This document shows, piece after piece, positions 43,216 to 53,522 of a DNA stretch of 64,000 bases. The stretch spans positions 45,099,433-45,163,432 of the forward strand of contig CM019693.1 of assembly GCA_009760885.1 (NCBI GenBank), in the 5' to 3' direction. The first letter of the stretch is position 1. Each line of letters begins with the position of its first letter. The stretch is from Achatina immaculata (lineage: Eukaryota > Mollusca > Gastropoda > Stylommatophora > Achatinidae). Position numbers and translations under genes: made by a program. Below the pieces are notes generated by a model that ran no database searches, had not been told where the DNA came from, and saw only the letters and a list, made by a program, of their open reading frames with translations.

Positions 43216-43956
43216 ATGATCACTCTCATATTCATAGGCACAAAATCTTCACTACTCCATGGTTAACTCTCTGACTTGTGGGCCGTACACAATTTCTTTA
43301 ACTTAAACTCAGAAGAATTCATTACTAATTGTTCTAGGCACTAACCACAAGCAACTGACAACCCAGGAATTCACTGTATAATAACGCTGTATCAGTCAAT
43401 TAACTGCATTCAATGACGATCACATAAATGTTTAATGAAGAACACATGATGATGATGCCCGGTGAGTCATGTTGGTGAAAATACATATTTTAATACCTAA
43501 AAGTGATCAGCAAAACAAGCACAAGAAATCTAGACAACCTGCATCTCAAAACAATGACAGCTGCCACAGGCTATTAATGAAATGCCTCTAATCCTGCACT
43601 TAAAACTTTTCTTCACAAACCTTCTAACCGACTCTAACAAACACAAGTTCTACCGTTACCTTACTACAAAATAAAACGCTCCCTAGCACAACACAACTAA
43701 ACCCTCACCTGATAAAACATGAAACTGTCTGCCAACATTCCCACTGGACTGAAACTTTCTAGAATAGCATGAGCTGAACATATATCCCGTACATAATGTT
43801 GTCTCGCCTGTAGTATTATTAGAATTTCAGGGAGATTTAAGACTAATTTCGTTTCGTTCAAAGGTTTGCCTGAGTTACATCTCGTCAACCAGTAGAAAAA
43901 CTCTTTAGAGACGTACTAATGATGTCAATTTAACTTAACACACAAGTGATGGGAAA
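43216..43956. other. Intron sequence, no feature recognised
   Basis: Unique AT-rich serpin intron sequence; no motif recognised on either strand. Confidence 0.55.
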
Positions 43957-44022
43957 AATGAGAGAGAGAGAGAGAGAGAGATAGAGAGAGGGAGCGAGAG
44001 AGAGAGAGAGAGAGAGAGAGCC
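43957..44022. repeat. (GA)n microsatellite
   Basis: About 66 bp of GA with a few interruptions, immediately left of the family B relic. Confidence 0.9.
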
Positions 44023-44631
44023 AAACCCTTTCTTCACGTCTACGTAACCTTTATACAGAAAAGGTATTAAAAGAAATTAGTGAGATGTCTGGATCAGATA
44101 TTAATGAAATAGCAATCAATAACTTAAGATGTGTGGATGGCGCCATGCTGACGGCAGAGAACCAAAAGACCTACAGACCCTAGTGACGTGAGTAAATGAT
44201 GAAAGTCAAAAATACGGACTGGAAATAAATATTAGAAAGACAAATTTCATGGTAATCAGCTGAGAAGAAAGAAAGCCAGCAGTAAATATAACAATAGATG
44301 GAGTTACTAGAACAAGTGAAAAGCTTCAGGTATTTGGAATACATGATAACAAACCATGGAAAATATGAAGCGAAAATTAACAAAATAACAGGTTTGGAAG
44401 AAAGAAACACCTTCAGCAGAATGAGGAAGATCCTTACATCAAAACAAATATCACAGAAACTAAGATTACGTATATGATACATATATTCCATATTCTTTTA
44501 TGGTGCAGATGCCTGAATCTTGAATAAGTCAAAAGAAAAGAAAATCAAGGCCCTTGAAATGTGGATATACAGAAGAATAGGGCGTATCCCATGGACAGAA
44601 AAGAAAACAAACAAAGAAGTGCTAAACCAAC

Positions 44632-45892
44632 TCATTCATTCATTCATTTGCATGTCCCTTGCGGAACTTTGCCTTCCTTAACAGCTCTCCTGTAGGCCTC
44701 TCGGTTGTGAGCAACATGGCCTGCTGTTGATGCATCCATTTGCAGATCATCAACGATGTCATGCAGCCATCTTCGCCTTGGTCTTCCTCTCTTTCTTTTT
44801 TACATTATGTACTCTTCTAAGACGGTGTTCTTTAGATTATTATGACGTTTAATGTGTCCAAATTATTTAATTTTCTTTACTAGCCAGTCATCTTCAATAT
44901 TAACTTCTTGTACTATGGATATATTTGTTCTTTTTTGTGTCCATATTATATGGAGAACTCTTCTGTAGCATTTACATTCAAAAGCATTTATGTGTTTCTC
45001 AGCTGTTTTGTTAAGTGTCCAGGTTTCACGGGCAAAGGTGCGATAGGAAAGATGCATGCCCTTAAAAATCTTATGTTCGTAGTTCTGTCTGTTCCTCTCC
45101 ACAGATTATTTATTTGTTTTTCTTTCTGAAGAGCTTTAGATGTCCTTTCTTTAATTTCCCTCATTGTATCTCCATTATTAGTTAGAAGTGATCCAAGATA
45201 TTCAAAACTCTCCACTTCTTCCAATTTTTCCTCATTGATACATATTTCAGCTGCCTTATTTGTTTTGTCAGTTGTCATCAATTTCTTCGCATTAAGATGG
45301 AGGTTTTGCTCTTCGCTGTTCTTACGGACTGACATAATTAGTTTTTCCAATGCTTTTTGTGTTGTGGACAGTAATGCCGTGTCATCAGCATGTCTAATCT
45401 CTGGTATTTCGTAAACTCCAAGTGTTATGGCATTGCAATATTCTTTGTCTACATCTTCTCTAACATTCCTCATTATGTTTTCAGTATACAAGTTAAATAA
45501 GTAAGGCGACAATATGCACCCCTGATGGATCCCTTGTTTTATATCAAACCAAGTTGTTGTTTCACCATTTATTCTCACTGCTGCCTGTTGGTCTAGATAA
45601 AGCAGTGATGTTAATTGTATCAAATGTGTTGGAAATCCCATTTTTTCCATTATTTCCCAAAGTTTCTGGTGTTGTACACAATCAAATGCCTTTGAGTAGT
45701 CTATAAAAGATAAATATAGATTCACATTAAATTCTCTGCATTTCTCTGTTATTAATCTTAGATTGAATATATGATCTCTTGATCCTCTTCCTTGCCTGAA
45801 ACCAGCGTGGACCATTTTGACTTCTTCTATATTCTTAGAAAGTCTGCCTATTGTGATTTTTAGCAGAATTTTACTGGCATGACTAATCACCA
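44632..45892 (-). mobile_element. RTE-like LINE family A, 5'-truncated, with target-site duplication
   Basis: Minus-strand copy, 1261 bp, flanked by CTAAACCAAC (44622-44631 and 45893-45902). Its (AATG)n tail reads CATTCATTCATT on the plus strand at the left end. Confidence 0.92.
44642..45892 (-). pseudogene. Family A reverse transcriptase fragment (broken)
   Basis: RT from the ISHASK block through VHAGFRQGRGS, LSFIDYSKAFDCVQ and IHQGCILSPYLF to IRHADDTALL, where the catalytic tyrosine position is His. A frameshift near 45010 separates the C-terminal block. It lacks endonuclease and is inactive by the active-site change alone. Confidence 0.87.
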
Positions 45893-45967
45893 CTAAACCA
45901 ACCAGAAGTGAAAAAAGAAATAATGAAAATAATGAAAAAAAGGACTACTCAGATACTTTGGTCCTGT

Positions 45968-46107
45968 CAAGAGCCACAAGAGCCACAAGAGCCACAAGAG
46001 CCACAAGAGCCACAAGAACCACAAGAACCACAAGAGCCACAAGAACCACAAGAGCCACAAGAGCCACAAGAGCCACAAGAGCCACAAGAACCACAAGAAC
46101 CACAGTA
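45968..46107. repeat. 9-bp repeat (CAAGAGCCA)n within the LINE ORF
   Basis: About 15 units of CAAGAGCCA or CAAGAACCA, in the plus frame a Gln-Glu-Pro repeat. It sits in the C-terminal coding part of the family B relic. Confidence 0.9.
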
Positions 46108-46167
46108 CTGTAATGAAGATACTTCTTGAGGGCAAAATGAAAGGGAAAAGAATAAAAAGTCGACAGC

Positions 46168-46285
46168 GATAAAGATGGGTGGACATCAAGAGATGGGTGG
46201 ACAACATCAAGAGATGGGTGGACAACATCAAGAGATGGGTGGACAACATCAAGAGATGGGTGGACAACATCAAGAGATGGACAGA
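46168..46285. repeat. 21-bp repeat (RWVDNIK-coding) x5 within the LINE ORF
   Basis: Five units of GATGGGTGGACAACATCAAGA. The motif occurs once in ordinary RTE-like C termini (W-DNI--W), so this is a local expansion of a coding heptad. Confidence 0.88.
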
Positions 46286-46431
46286 GACGAGCTTGACCGA
46301 GTGTTCTGTGAAGACAAGAAACAGAGCAGAGTGGAGATTCATTGCAGTCAACATTCCATGGGGAGACGGCACGAAATGATAATGATGATGATGCCATGTA
46401 CATTCTGGTGAGTATCGTTCTTTGTTATTGA

Positions 46432-46650
46432 TGGTGATTAAATTGATCACTGGTATTAAATTGATCATTGATATTAAATTGATCACTGATATTAAATTGA
46501 TCACTAATATTAAAATGATCACTGATATTAAATTGATCACTAATATTAAAATGATCACTGATATTAAATTGATCACTGATATTAAATTGATCTCTGATAT
46601 TAAATTTATCACTGATGTTAAACTGATCTCTGATATTAAACTGATATATC
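46432..46650. repeat. 18-bp minisatellite (ATTAAATTGATCACTGAT)n
   Basis: About 12 units, each with a GATC site. It begins just right of the family B (GAT)n tail and may have grown from it. Confidence 0.9.
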
Positions 46651-46651
46651 A

Positions 46652-46652
46652 G

Positions 46653-46707
<55 letters not shown>
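46652..46707. repeat. (AT)n microsatellite
   Basis: Pure AT dinucleotide run, abutting the tail of a family C LINE fragment. Confidence 0.95.
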
Positions 46708-46710
<3 letters not shown>

Positions 46711-47065
46711 TTCCCGTGCCGTTAGACTTCACATAGGGCTCGCAAAGTAGTCCGCCAATTTTTCCTGTCCTCGGCGAGTCTTTCAACCTCATCAAGGGAT
46801 TTTACGCCTGTTAATTTGGCCTTTCTTAACAATGTCCTCTTCAGAGTTTCACGCGGTCTGCCTCTTTTTTATCGACCTGTTGTGTTCCACTTGACAGCTT
46901 GGTTTGGGACTCTCTGATAGTTTCTTCTCATCACAAGACCAACATACGTCCATCTCATTTTCCTAATCACCCAAGAGACAGGTTGTTGTTCAGTCATCTG
47001 TCTTATCTCGGCATTGTTCTTATCAATTATTATATTAAATAACATTATTATTATTATTATTAATA
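46708..47065 (-). pseudogene. RTE-like LINE family C, 3' fragment
   Basis: Minus-strand match to the C-terminal ORF of the family C copy at 57292-58217 (GTGCCGTT..., CTCGCAAAGTAGT, CGGCGAGTCTTTCAACCTCA). Frames are broken. Only the end of the ORF is present. Confidence 0.8.
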
Positions 47066-47092
47066 CTATCTTATCTTATATCTTATATCTTA

Positions 47093-47286
47093 TATCCTTC
47101 CCGTGCCGTTAGACGTCACATAGGGCTCGCAAAGTAGTTCGCCAATTTTTCCTGTCTTCGGCGAGTCTTTCAACCTCAACAAAGGATTTTATGCCTATTA
47201 ACTTGGCCTCTCTTAATAATGTTCTCTTCAGAGTTTCACGCGGTCTGCCCCTTTTTCTTCGGCCTGTTGTGTTCCACTTGATAGAT
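47093..47286 (-). pseudogene. Second family C 3' fragment, in tandem with the first
   Basis: Repeats the first about 190 bp of the neighbouring fragment with a few changes (TTAGACGTC versus TTAGACTTC; AAGTAGTTCGCC versus AAGTAGTCCGCC) and starts after a TATCT-rich tail. Either a second insertion or a local duplication. Confidence 0.78.
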
Positions 47287-47414
47287 TAATACTATATATT
47301 ATTAATATTAATATTTAATAATATTATTATCAATTAAATTGATAACTGATTTTAAATTGATCATTGATAGTTTTGCTTGCCTTAGGAAAGGGACAGGGCT
47401 TGTAGTTGGGAAAT

Positions 47415-47539
47415 GATGCCTGAATCTTGAATAAGTCAAAAGAAAAGAAAATCAAGGCCCTTGAAATGTGGATATACAGAAGAATAGGGCGTATCCCATG
47501 GACAGAAAAGAAAACAAACAAAGAAGTGCTAAACCAACT
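47415..47539 (+). repeat. 125-bp exact duplicate of 44508-44632
   Basis: Identical base for base to the family B segment at 44508-44632 (from GATGCCTGAATC to CTAAACCAACT). The duplicated block ends exactly where the family A insertion at 44632 begins. Confidence 0.9.
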
Positions 47540-48709
47540 GAGCACGTTTCAGATTCTGATTAATAAGAACTGGTTAGAACTTTCAGTGTTAACAAACAAA
47601 TGTGCAGTTACTGCTGCATTGTGGTCATTTTATTCACAAGGAATTGCTGCCAATTTTTAAAACTAAAAAGTATTAAATGTTCCACACTCACCCCTTCACC
47701 CTTCCAAGCCACCACAACAGAAGTAATTCAGTTATGTCTTCAACAAGTAAACTGTTTCTAAAACAGCATCTATCAACACGAAGACACACGAGCTACAAGA
47801 TACAGTCGACATTACTTACCTAAGTTAAGAATCGTTTTTGGTTTATTCGGATGAACTATGTAAAATGCAAATCGTTTCCCCTTGAAAGGCAGCTCATAAA
47901 TACTAAAAAAATGTTTGTCATCAACTTTGAAGCGTATGTTCTGTACTGTTACCATCATAGGAATCTGTTGAGGTTATTTACGGTGTATATTAATGACGTT
48001 CAAAGACAAACTTATCTCATTATTTCTAAACAGAAAACTCTCGCAGAAGCAACGATTACTTATTATTTGGCAAGTAAATCGCAGAATTTTGCGTTCTTCA
48101 AAGCTAATCTGCAAACGTCTTATTGTTTAACCAGGATGTCTGCTTCAGTGAGTGCGGTGTTTTGAGTATCAGATATATCCAGATAGGATTATTACCTCCT
48201 CCGCCGATAATTTCTTCGTTTCTCAGAAATATATCCCCCCCCCCCCCTTTAAGGCTTAATGAAAGATGCTTTTATCTCTCCCCTTTTACCTCCAAAATAA
48301 TGTGACGATTCTTCTTCTTCTACTCCGTGGCTTGACTCAACGTCCATGAGTCACACCTGAATTTTGTTGAAGTTTGGTAGTTACCTGGTATGGCGGTCGG
48401 TGTTCGCATACACGTTATATATGTGTTATAGACATCCAGATCTTTCAAAAGATCACATCTTCAGTTGCTTTAACATTTGTAACAACTTCACATGCTTGAA
48501 AGCTTTTAGTGTTCCAGGTACTAGGTTTCAGTTTGTCCCCAGCTCTGATAACAGAGAAGTAAGGTCAGGTCGGTGTGGTCGTCATCACAAGTTCCCTTCT
48601 CTAGCTCAGCCATCAATCTCTTCTCACCATTTACCTGTGGTCTGTATGGCTTGAATGTGTCATCATCAGACTTTTCGTATCTTTTCTTATTTTCACTAGT
48701 TGTTACTTT
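47540..48709. other. Intron sequence, no feature recognised
   Basis: Unique serpin intron sequence with a C-run at about 48235-48247. No exon or mobile element recognised. Confidence 0.55.
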
Positions 48710-48811
48710 TCCTCTCTCTATCTTTCTCTCTTTCTCTTTCTCTCTCTATCTCTCTCGTTCTCTCTTTTTCTCTCTATCTCTCTCTGTCTATCTCTGTCTA
48801 TCTCTCTCTCA

Positions 48812-48842
<31 letters not shown>

Positions 48843-48847
48843 TCTCT
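48710..48847. repeat. (CT)n-rich microsatellite
   Basis: About 140 bp of CT with T, A and G interruptions. Confidence 0.9.
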
Positions 48848-49009
48848 TATGGCTCCTAACAAATTTCGTCTGTGGTGAGCTCCGGCCCCCTATCCCACGT
48901 CCTGCTACCCCCCACCCCCACCACCCTACACACGGTCTTGGTTGAATCTTGCTAGCACCACTGTCCAAGGGTCCATCGTATTAATGTTCTAATGTAGCTT
49001 TCGTTGGCA

Positions 49010-49600
49010 GTCAGTGGTTATGGAAGTGATTATTTCAGTATAACTAGTTCTAGTCACAGGTTACAGAAATGACTGCTTCAGTATAACTAGTTATAGTTAG
49101 AGGTTATAACAATGACTACTTCAGTATAACTAGTTATTGTTAGATGTTACAATAATGACTATTCAGTATAACTGGTTCTAGTTAGAGGTTATAAAAATGA
49201 CTACTTCAGTATAACTTGGTCTAGTCAAAGGTTATAGAAATTACTACTTCAGAATAACTAGTTCCAGTCAAAGGTTATAGAAATGAATACTTCAGTACAA
49301 CTAGTTCTGTTCAGAGGTTGCAGGAATGACTATTTCAGTACAACTAGTTCACCTCAGAGGTTATAAAAATGACTACTTCAGTAGTTCTAATCAAAGGTTA
49401 TAGAAATGACTACTTCAGTGTAACTAGTTCTAGTCAGATTTTATATAAATAACTACTTCAGTATAACTGGTTCTAGTAAAAAGTTATAGAAATGACTACT
49501 TCAGTATAACTAGTTCTAGTTAGGGGTTATAGAAATGTTAAAGCAGTATAACTGGTTCTATTCAGAGGTTATAGAAATGTTGCTTCAATAGATCTGCTTC
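49010..49600. repeat. About 43-bp degenerate minisatellite, 13-14 units
   Basis: Units run GTTATAGAAATGACTACTTCAGTATAACTAGTTCTAGTCA with frequent substitutions and small indels. Divergence among units indicates an old array. Confidence 0.88.
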
Positions 49601-50680
49601 TAGTAATGAAAGTAGATGGAGGTATGTGATTCAGTTTTGCAACGAAGATAGGAAGAGTGAGGAAAGTGGGCGGATCAAGAATGACAGAAAGTAATATGAG
49701 CGCATTCGAGTGAACATACAAAGTCCAATATTTCCGCAAAAGCCTTTTTCAAGGACATGTACAAAAATAACAAAACAGACGAAAAAAAAATGACTTAGCA
49801 ATTTTTTTGTCTCCTCGAAGTAAGAATGACGGGCACAAAATGGATCCAGATAGACGAGGGAGAGAACATAGTGGAAGCCAGGGACTGGCTGAGAAATGAT
49901 ATAAAGGAAGAATAACAAAGAGTACCATGTGACAACATGGCGTTATGCTCCAAATAGCATTCAGCTTGCCCCCATCGGATATTTATGGTCTAAACAAAAG
50001 TCACTCTGATGGAACAGATGATAAAAGAGTGAGCAGACAATATGGGGAAGGCTGGATGGAGGAAGCTCCACAAGGAATAGAGGATGCTGGGAGAAAAAGA
50101 CTGCTCGCCTACACATGGGGGCTAGTAAAGCCTGACAGAGGCTACAGAAGAAGGAAAGAAAAGGCTGGAACACATCCGGCAGAACTGAGAGCATCTATCC
50201 GGAGGTGTCTTGTGCCGGTCTTACCCACGAGGAGGAGATCTAAGTCTAGATTGTTCATTTTATTTTCACGTTTTTAACTGTTGTGTTGTCTTTGTATGTG
50301 ATCACTGAATATCGGTGCTCGTTCATGGTCTTTATCTTATCTTATCTTATTTTATCTTATCTTTTGTGGTTCTGTACTGAAACTTTTCCTTTATTTCTTA
50401 ATCTCTCGTAGAACATTAATATTAATATGGTACAGAGACTATCTTAGTTATCAAACAAGCATTTTAGGAACTTGTGTCCAGAGAATGTGAAGTGTCGGAT
50501 CCATGGCCTCCTTGTACGAATTTTCCTCCACGAGTAATTATTTTTGTTCTGATTCTACGAGAATCAAGAAATGCCAGGGCTGTTGCCAAAACTCTTCTAT
50601 TTCTGTCATCAGTTTTTCTCCCTCGCCATCGTTTTTTTTTCTCCAGTTAAATTGTTACAAATAATTTTTTTTAAAAATTC
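49601..50680. other. Intron sequence, no gene recognised
   Basis: Unique sequence with a short (TCTTA)n run at about 50333-50362. A 110-codon plus-strand frame at 49945-50277 has no motif I recognise and is probably chance. Confidence 0.55.
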
Positions 50681-50880
50681 CATCTCTGTCATAAGAAGAG
50701 CCAGGGGCAAAAATAAGATTTTTAAGGGCATGCATTTTTCCCATCGCAACATATGCCTGTGAGACCTGAACACTTAACAAAACAGCTGAGAAACGCATAA
50801 ATGCCTTTGAATGTAAATGCTACAGAAGAGTTCTTCAAATATCATGGACACAAAAAAGAACAAATATGTATATACTACAA

Positions 50881-51292
50881 CTGGGCATAAAGGGACAAGC
50901 AAGAGCAAGGGCATTGAGAAGCCTTTCAGAAACAGCAGAAAAGGCCTCATGCTGGCTGTGGAGTATGCGAAACAAGCATTGGGAACATAAGTAATTTCAT
51001 TTGCCACAACCAATACCAGTCCTCCGTAGCTAAATCGCTACAGGCGCACTTCAAAAAAGTGCAGTGGCAACCTGGAAGATCTTGGGTTCGATCCCGGGAC
51101 CGGGAAAAAAAAAGCAACAACTCACAAGACCTCTGGGAGTCATGACCCAGAGGGGCCCACCCACCCCCATTAGAGTGTCAGGAGTTTAAAGGGCCGAAAC
51201 ACTTGTCTGAGGGGGGCGGGGTACTTCCTCTGATGATCTGAAGGAGTTGTGTTGTTGTTCCGCTCTCTACGGTAGAGAGTTTCCTGCATATA
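50881..51292 (+). mobile_element. SINE-bearing insertion within family A
   Basis: It interrupts family A between ...ATACTACAA and TACAAGAACTT; TACAA is the only flanking match, so the target-site duplication is short or eroded. The first about 134 bp has an open frame (RARALRSLSETAEKASCWLW) that looks like a LINE ORF end of unknown family. The tRNA-like SINE follows. Confidence 0.65.
51017..51270 (+). repeat. tRNA-derived SINE
   Basis: Pol III internal promoter elements: an A-box-like TAGCTAAATCGCTACAGG (51027-51044) and a perfect B box GGTTCGATCCC (51085-51095), 41 bp apart. Then a short A-run and a unique body with a CAACAACTC...GAGTTGTGTTGTTG inverted pair. The head does not fold into a convincing full tRNA, so it is a SINE and not a tRNA gene. 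Confidence 0.78.
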
Positions 51293-51648
51293 TACAAGAA
51301 CTTAATATTGAAGAAGACTGGTTAGTAAAGAAGATTAAAGAGAGAAAACTTAAATATTTTGGACACATTAAACATCATGATAATCTAGAAAAGACCGTCT
51401 TGGAAGGTTATATAATGGGAAAAAGAAAGAGAGGAAGACCAAGGCGAAGATGGCTGCAAGACATCGTTGATGATCTGCAAATGGATACATCAGCAGGCCA
51501 TCTTGCTCACAACCGAGAGGCCTATAGGAGTGCTGTTTGGGAGGCAAAGTTCCGCAAGGGACATGCAAATGAATGAATGAGGGGCAAAAATAAAACAAGA
51601 AATCGCTGAAGAACAGTGTGGCTTCGTCGAAAAAAAGGCAAAGTAATG

Positions 51649-51698
<50 letters not shown>

Positions 51699-52670
51699 CA
51701 TTGATGAAAAGATCGATAGAAGTAAAGACGGAAGTATATACTTATGCTTCTTAGACCACCATTTGATAAAGTGAGACTCACAGAAAGTATAATTATAAGA
51801 ATGCTGGAAGACATCAACATAACTCATCAAAAACATATACTGGCAGCAATCAGCAGCAATGAATGTTGAGAACCAAATAGGAGCATTCCAAGACATAAAA
51901 TTGAGAGTGAGACAAGAATATGTTCCTGATCTCTTCTCCTTGTATAGCGAAAAGATAATGAGAAATATAAAGAGTTTGCCAGGAATATCAGTTGGCGGAT
52001 ACAACCTTAACAACTTAAGATATGCAGTTTTATGCAGTTCTGATTGCTAAAAGTGAAGGCGAGCTACAGGCTCTTCTAGACGTAGTGGTTTGTGAAAGTA
52101 AAAGTAAAGGTATCAGTCTGAATAAAAAGAAGACTGAAGTGATGGTCATCTCAAAGAAAAGAATACCACCAAAATGTAGCATTACCATCGATGGCACAGA
52201 AATGAAACAAGATTCAAGTACTTGGGAACAATGATAACAGCTGATAGGAAGTGTCACAACAAAATAAAAAGCAGACGAGCTCAGGCCAAGTCAGCATTCC
52301 GGAAAATGAGAAACATCTTATGCAACAGATCCATGTCAATGGAAACAAGATCTCAAGTACTTAAATGTTACATCGAGCCAGTTCTGTTTTATGTATGTGA
52401 AACATGGTCTATGAATAAGAGAGTACAGTGAGAAATGGAGGCCATGGAAATATGGTTCATAAGAGGGATGTTGAAGGTATCATGGACAGCTAAGAAAACA
52501 AACGAAGAAGTCTAAGAGAGGCTGGAGTTAAAAAGCAAATTACAACAAACAAGCTACATCTGACGGTGCCCAAAGATTGCTTAAGACCTTCTTCTCTAAT
52601 GTTGGTACAAGAATGTACAAACTAGGAAAAAAGTAGGAACAGTTTTATTACTTAACAACTACAAAGTTGT

Positions 52671-52696
52671 GACGTTTCGGCGTGAGCCTTAATCAT
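52671..52696 (-). ncRNA. Hammerhead-ribozyme-like motif of the Penelope-like element
   Basis: Minus strand reads ATGATTAAGGC-TCAC-GCCGAAACGTC. GGC/GCC forms stem II with a TCAC loop, and GAAACGTC matches the GAAA core plus a two-base stem III and the cleavage triplet, as in the minimal type I hammerheads known from Penelope-like elements. The CUGAUGA box is replaced by an eight-base AUGAUUAA, so self-cleavage is doubtful. A diverged version sits near 56890-56920. Confidence 0.45.
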
Positions 52697-53103
52697 AAAA
52701 AAACATACAGGACAAAGAAATAGAAAGAGGAGATAAAGTATAGATTCAAATGAATACTATTTTAAAAAATCTTAAAAATTAGAGAACTTAGCTGTAAATT
52801 GTAAGGTGTGGCTTGTCCCACGGTGTGTGTCAGGAATGGATTTAGTAGAACGTGGAGACTGTTTAAATAGAGACCTGTGACACGTGGTCAGTGGGTTGTA
52901 ACTGGGGGTGGTGGATGGGGAACCGGGGAGGGGAGAGAGAGTGATACAGTGTTGACCTAGCCAGGAGAAGTTGAAATAGATGATTAGGGAAGAGGGGTTG
53001 CAAAGTGATACTTTGAGGAGTTTTGACAAGTAAGAAGGAGAGGAGCTTAGTGGAGAGGTACTATAATGATTGAAGAGAATGTTAAGTGTAGCTGAACAGT
53101 CAG

Positions 53104-53522
53104 TTTAACCCGAGTGGCTCCAGCGTCCTATAATTTTAATTGCAGCGGTTCTCAAGCGCCAGGCGGTTTGTGTCATCTGCGTGACATTGTTTGATGTCTG
53201 TTACTAGAAAATCAGATATGCCTCTATGGTTGGGGCCATTGAAATGATTTGGGACTGGTTTCGAAGCATGCTGGGCGATGTCGTACAGATGTTTTTGCAT
53301 CCGGTCCCATAATATGAGGCCAGTCTCACCAATGTACGTTATCCTGCATCTTTTGCAAACGATGACATATATCACATTACGGGACTCGCATATGAATCCT
53401 TCATGAAGAGTGAGGATAGTTTTGGGAAAGGTGATCTTTTTCGTTTCCCAGACTACAGGGCAGGTAATGCAGCGGGGGCGGGTAGATTTTCTGCTGCCAA
53501 CATATGTAAGGCTATGCTTCAA
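53104..53522 (-). pseudogene. GIY-YIG endonuclease domain of the Penelope-like element
   Basis: The strand motif VIYVIVCKRCRITYIGETG is a Penelope-type GIY-YIG core. LWDRMQKHLYDI supplies the conserved Arg and following His, and LALENR supplies the catalytic Glu, ending in a TLEPLGLN motif after an in-frame stop near 53136. It would cut target DNA for retrotransposition; here it is separated from the RT by a frameshift near 53520. Confidence 0.87.

Larger units (their letters stand above)
44030..46398 (+). mobile_element. RTE-like LINE family B relic, split by family A
   Basis: Plus-strand C-terminal part of a family B RT (a degenerate NLR-VDGA in place of NLRYADD near 44120, KSKEKKIKALEMWIYRRIGRIPWT near 44540), interrupted at 44632-45892 and continuing into a basic segment and a (GAT)n tail at about 46375-46398. 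Two in-frame tandem expansions (45968-46107 and 46168-46285) enlarge its C-terminal region. Many stops; dead. Confidence 0.75.
50717..51579 (+). mobile_element. RTE-like LINE family A 3' fragment with 14-bp target-site duplication
   Basis: Flanked by AGGGGCAAAAATAA at 50703-50716 and 51580-51593. The family A sequence starts at ATAAGATTTTTAAGG, which overlaps the duplication by microhomology, and ends in (AATG)n. It is itself split by a 412-bp insert at 50881-51292. Confidence 0.9.
50681..52545 (+). mobile_element. RTE-like LINE family B relic with nested insertions
   Basis: The host element resumes exactly across the family A insertion: IRRARGKNK before, then AEEQCGFVE in a shifted frame. 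It continues through a decayed RT (CFLRPPFDKV, VRQEYVPDLFSLYSE, NLNNLRYA) and a C-terminal region with VLKCYIEPVLFYVCETW. An (AT)n run at about 51648-51697 has expanded inside the RT coding region. Frameshifts and lost active-site residues show it is dead. Confidence 0.78.

Noticed and set aside
51019..51102. Candidate functional tRNA gene
   Set aside because: A and B boxes are present, but the acceptor arms do not pair convincingly and a SINE body follows, so it is called a SINE.
51195..51260. GGGCCGAAACAC...CTGATGATCTGAAGG as a hammerhead ribozyme
   Set aside because: The GAAA part precedes CTGATGA and no stems I and III can form in the required order.
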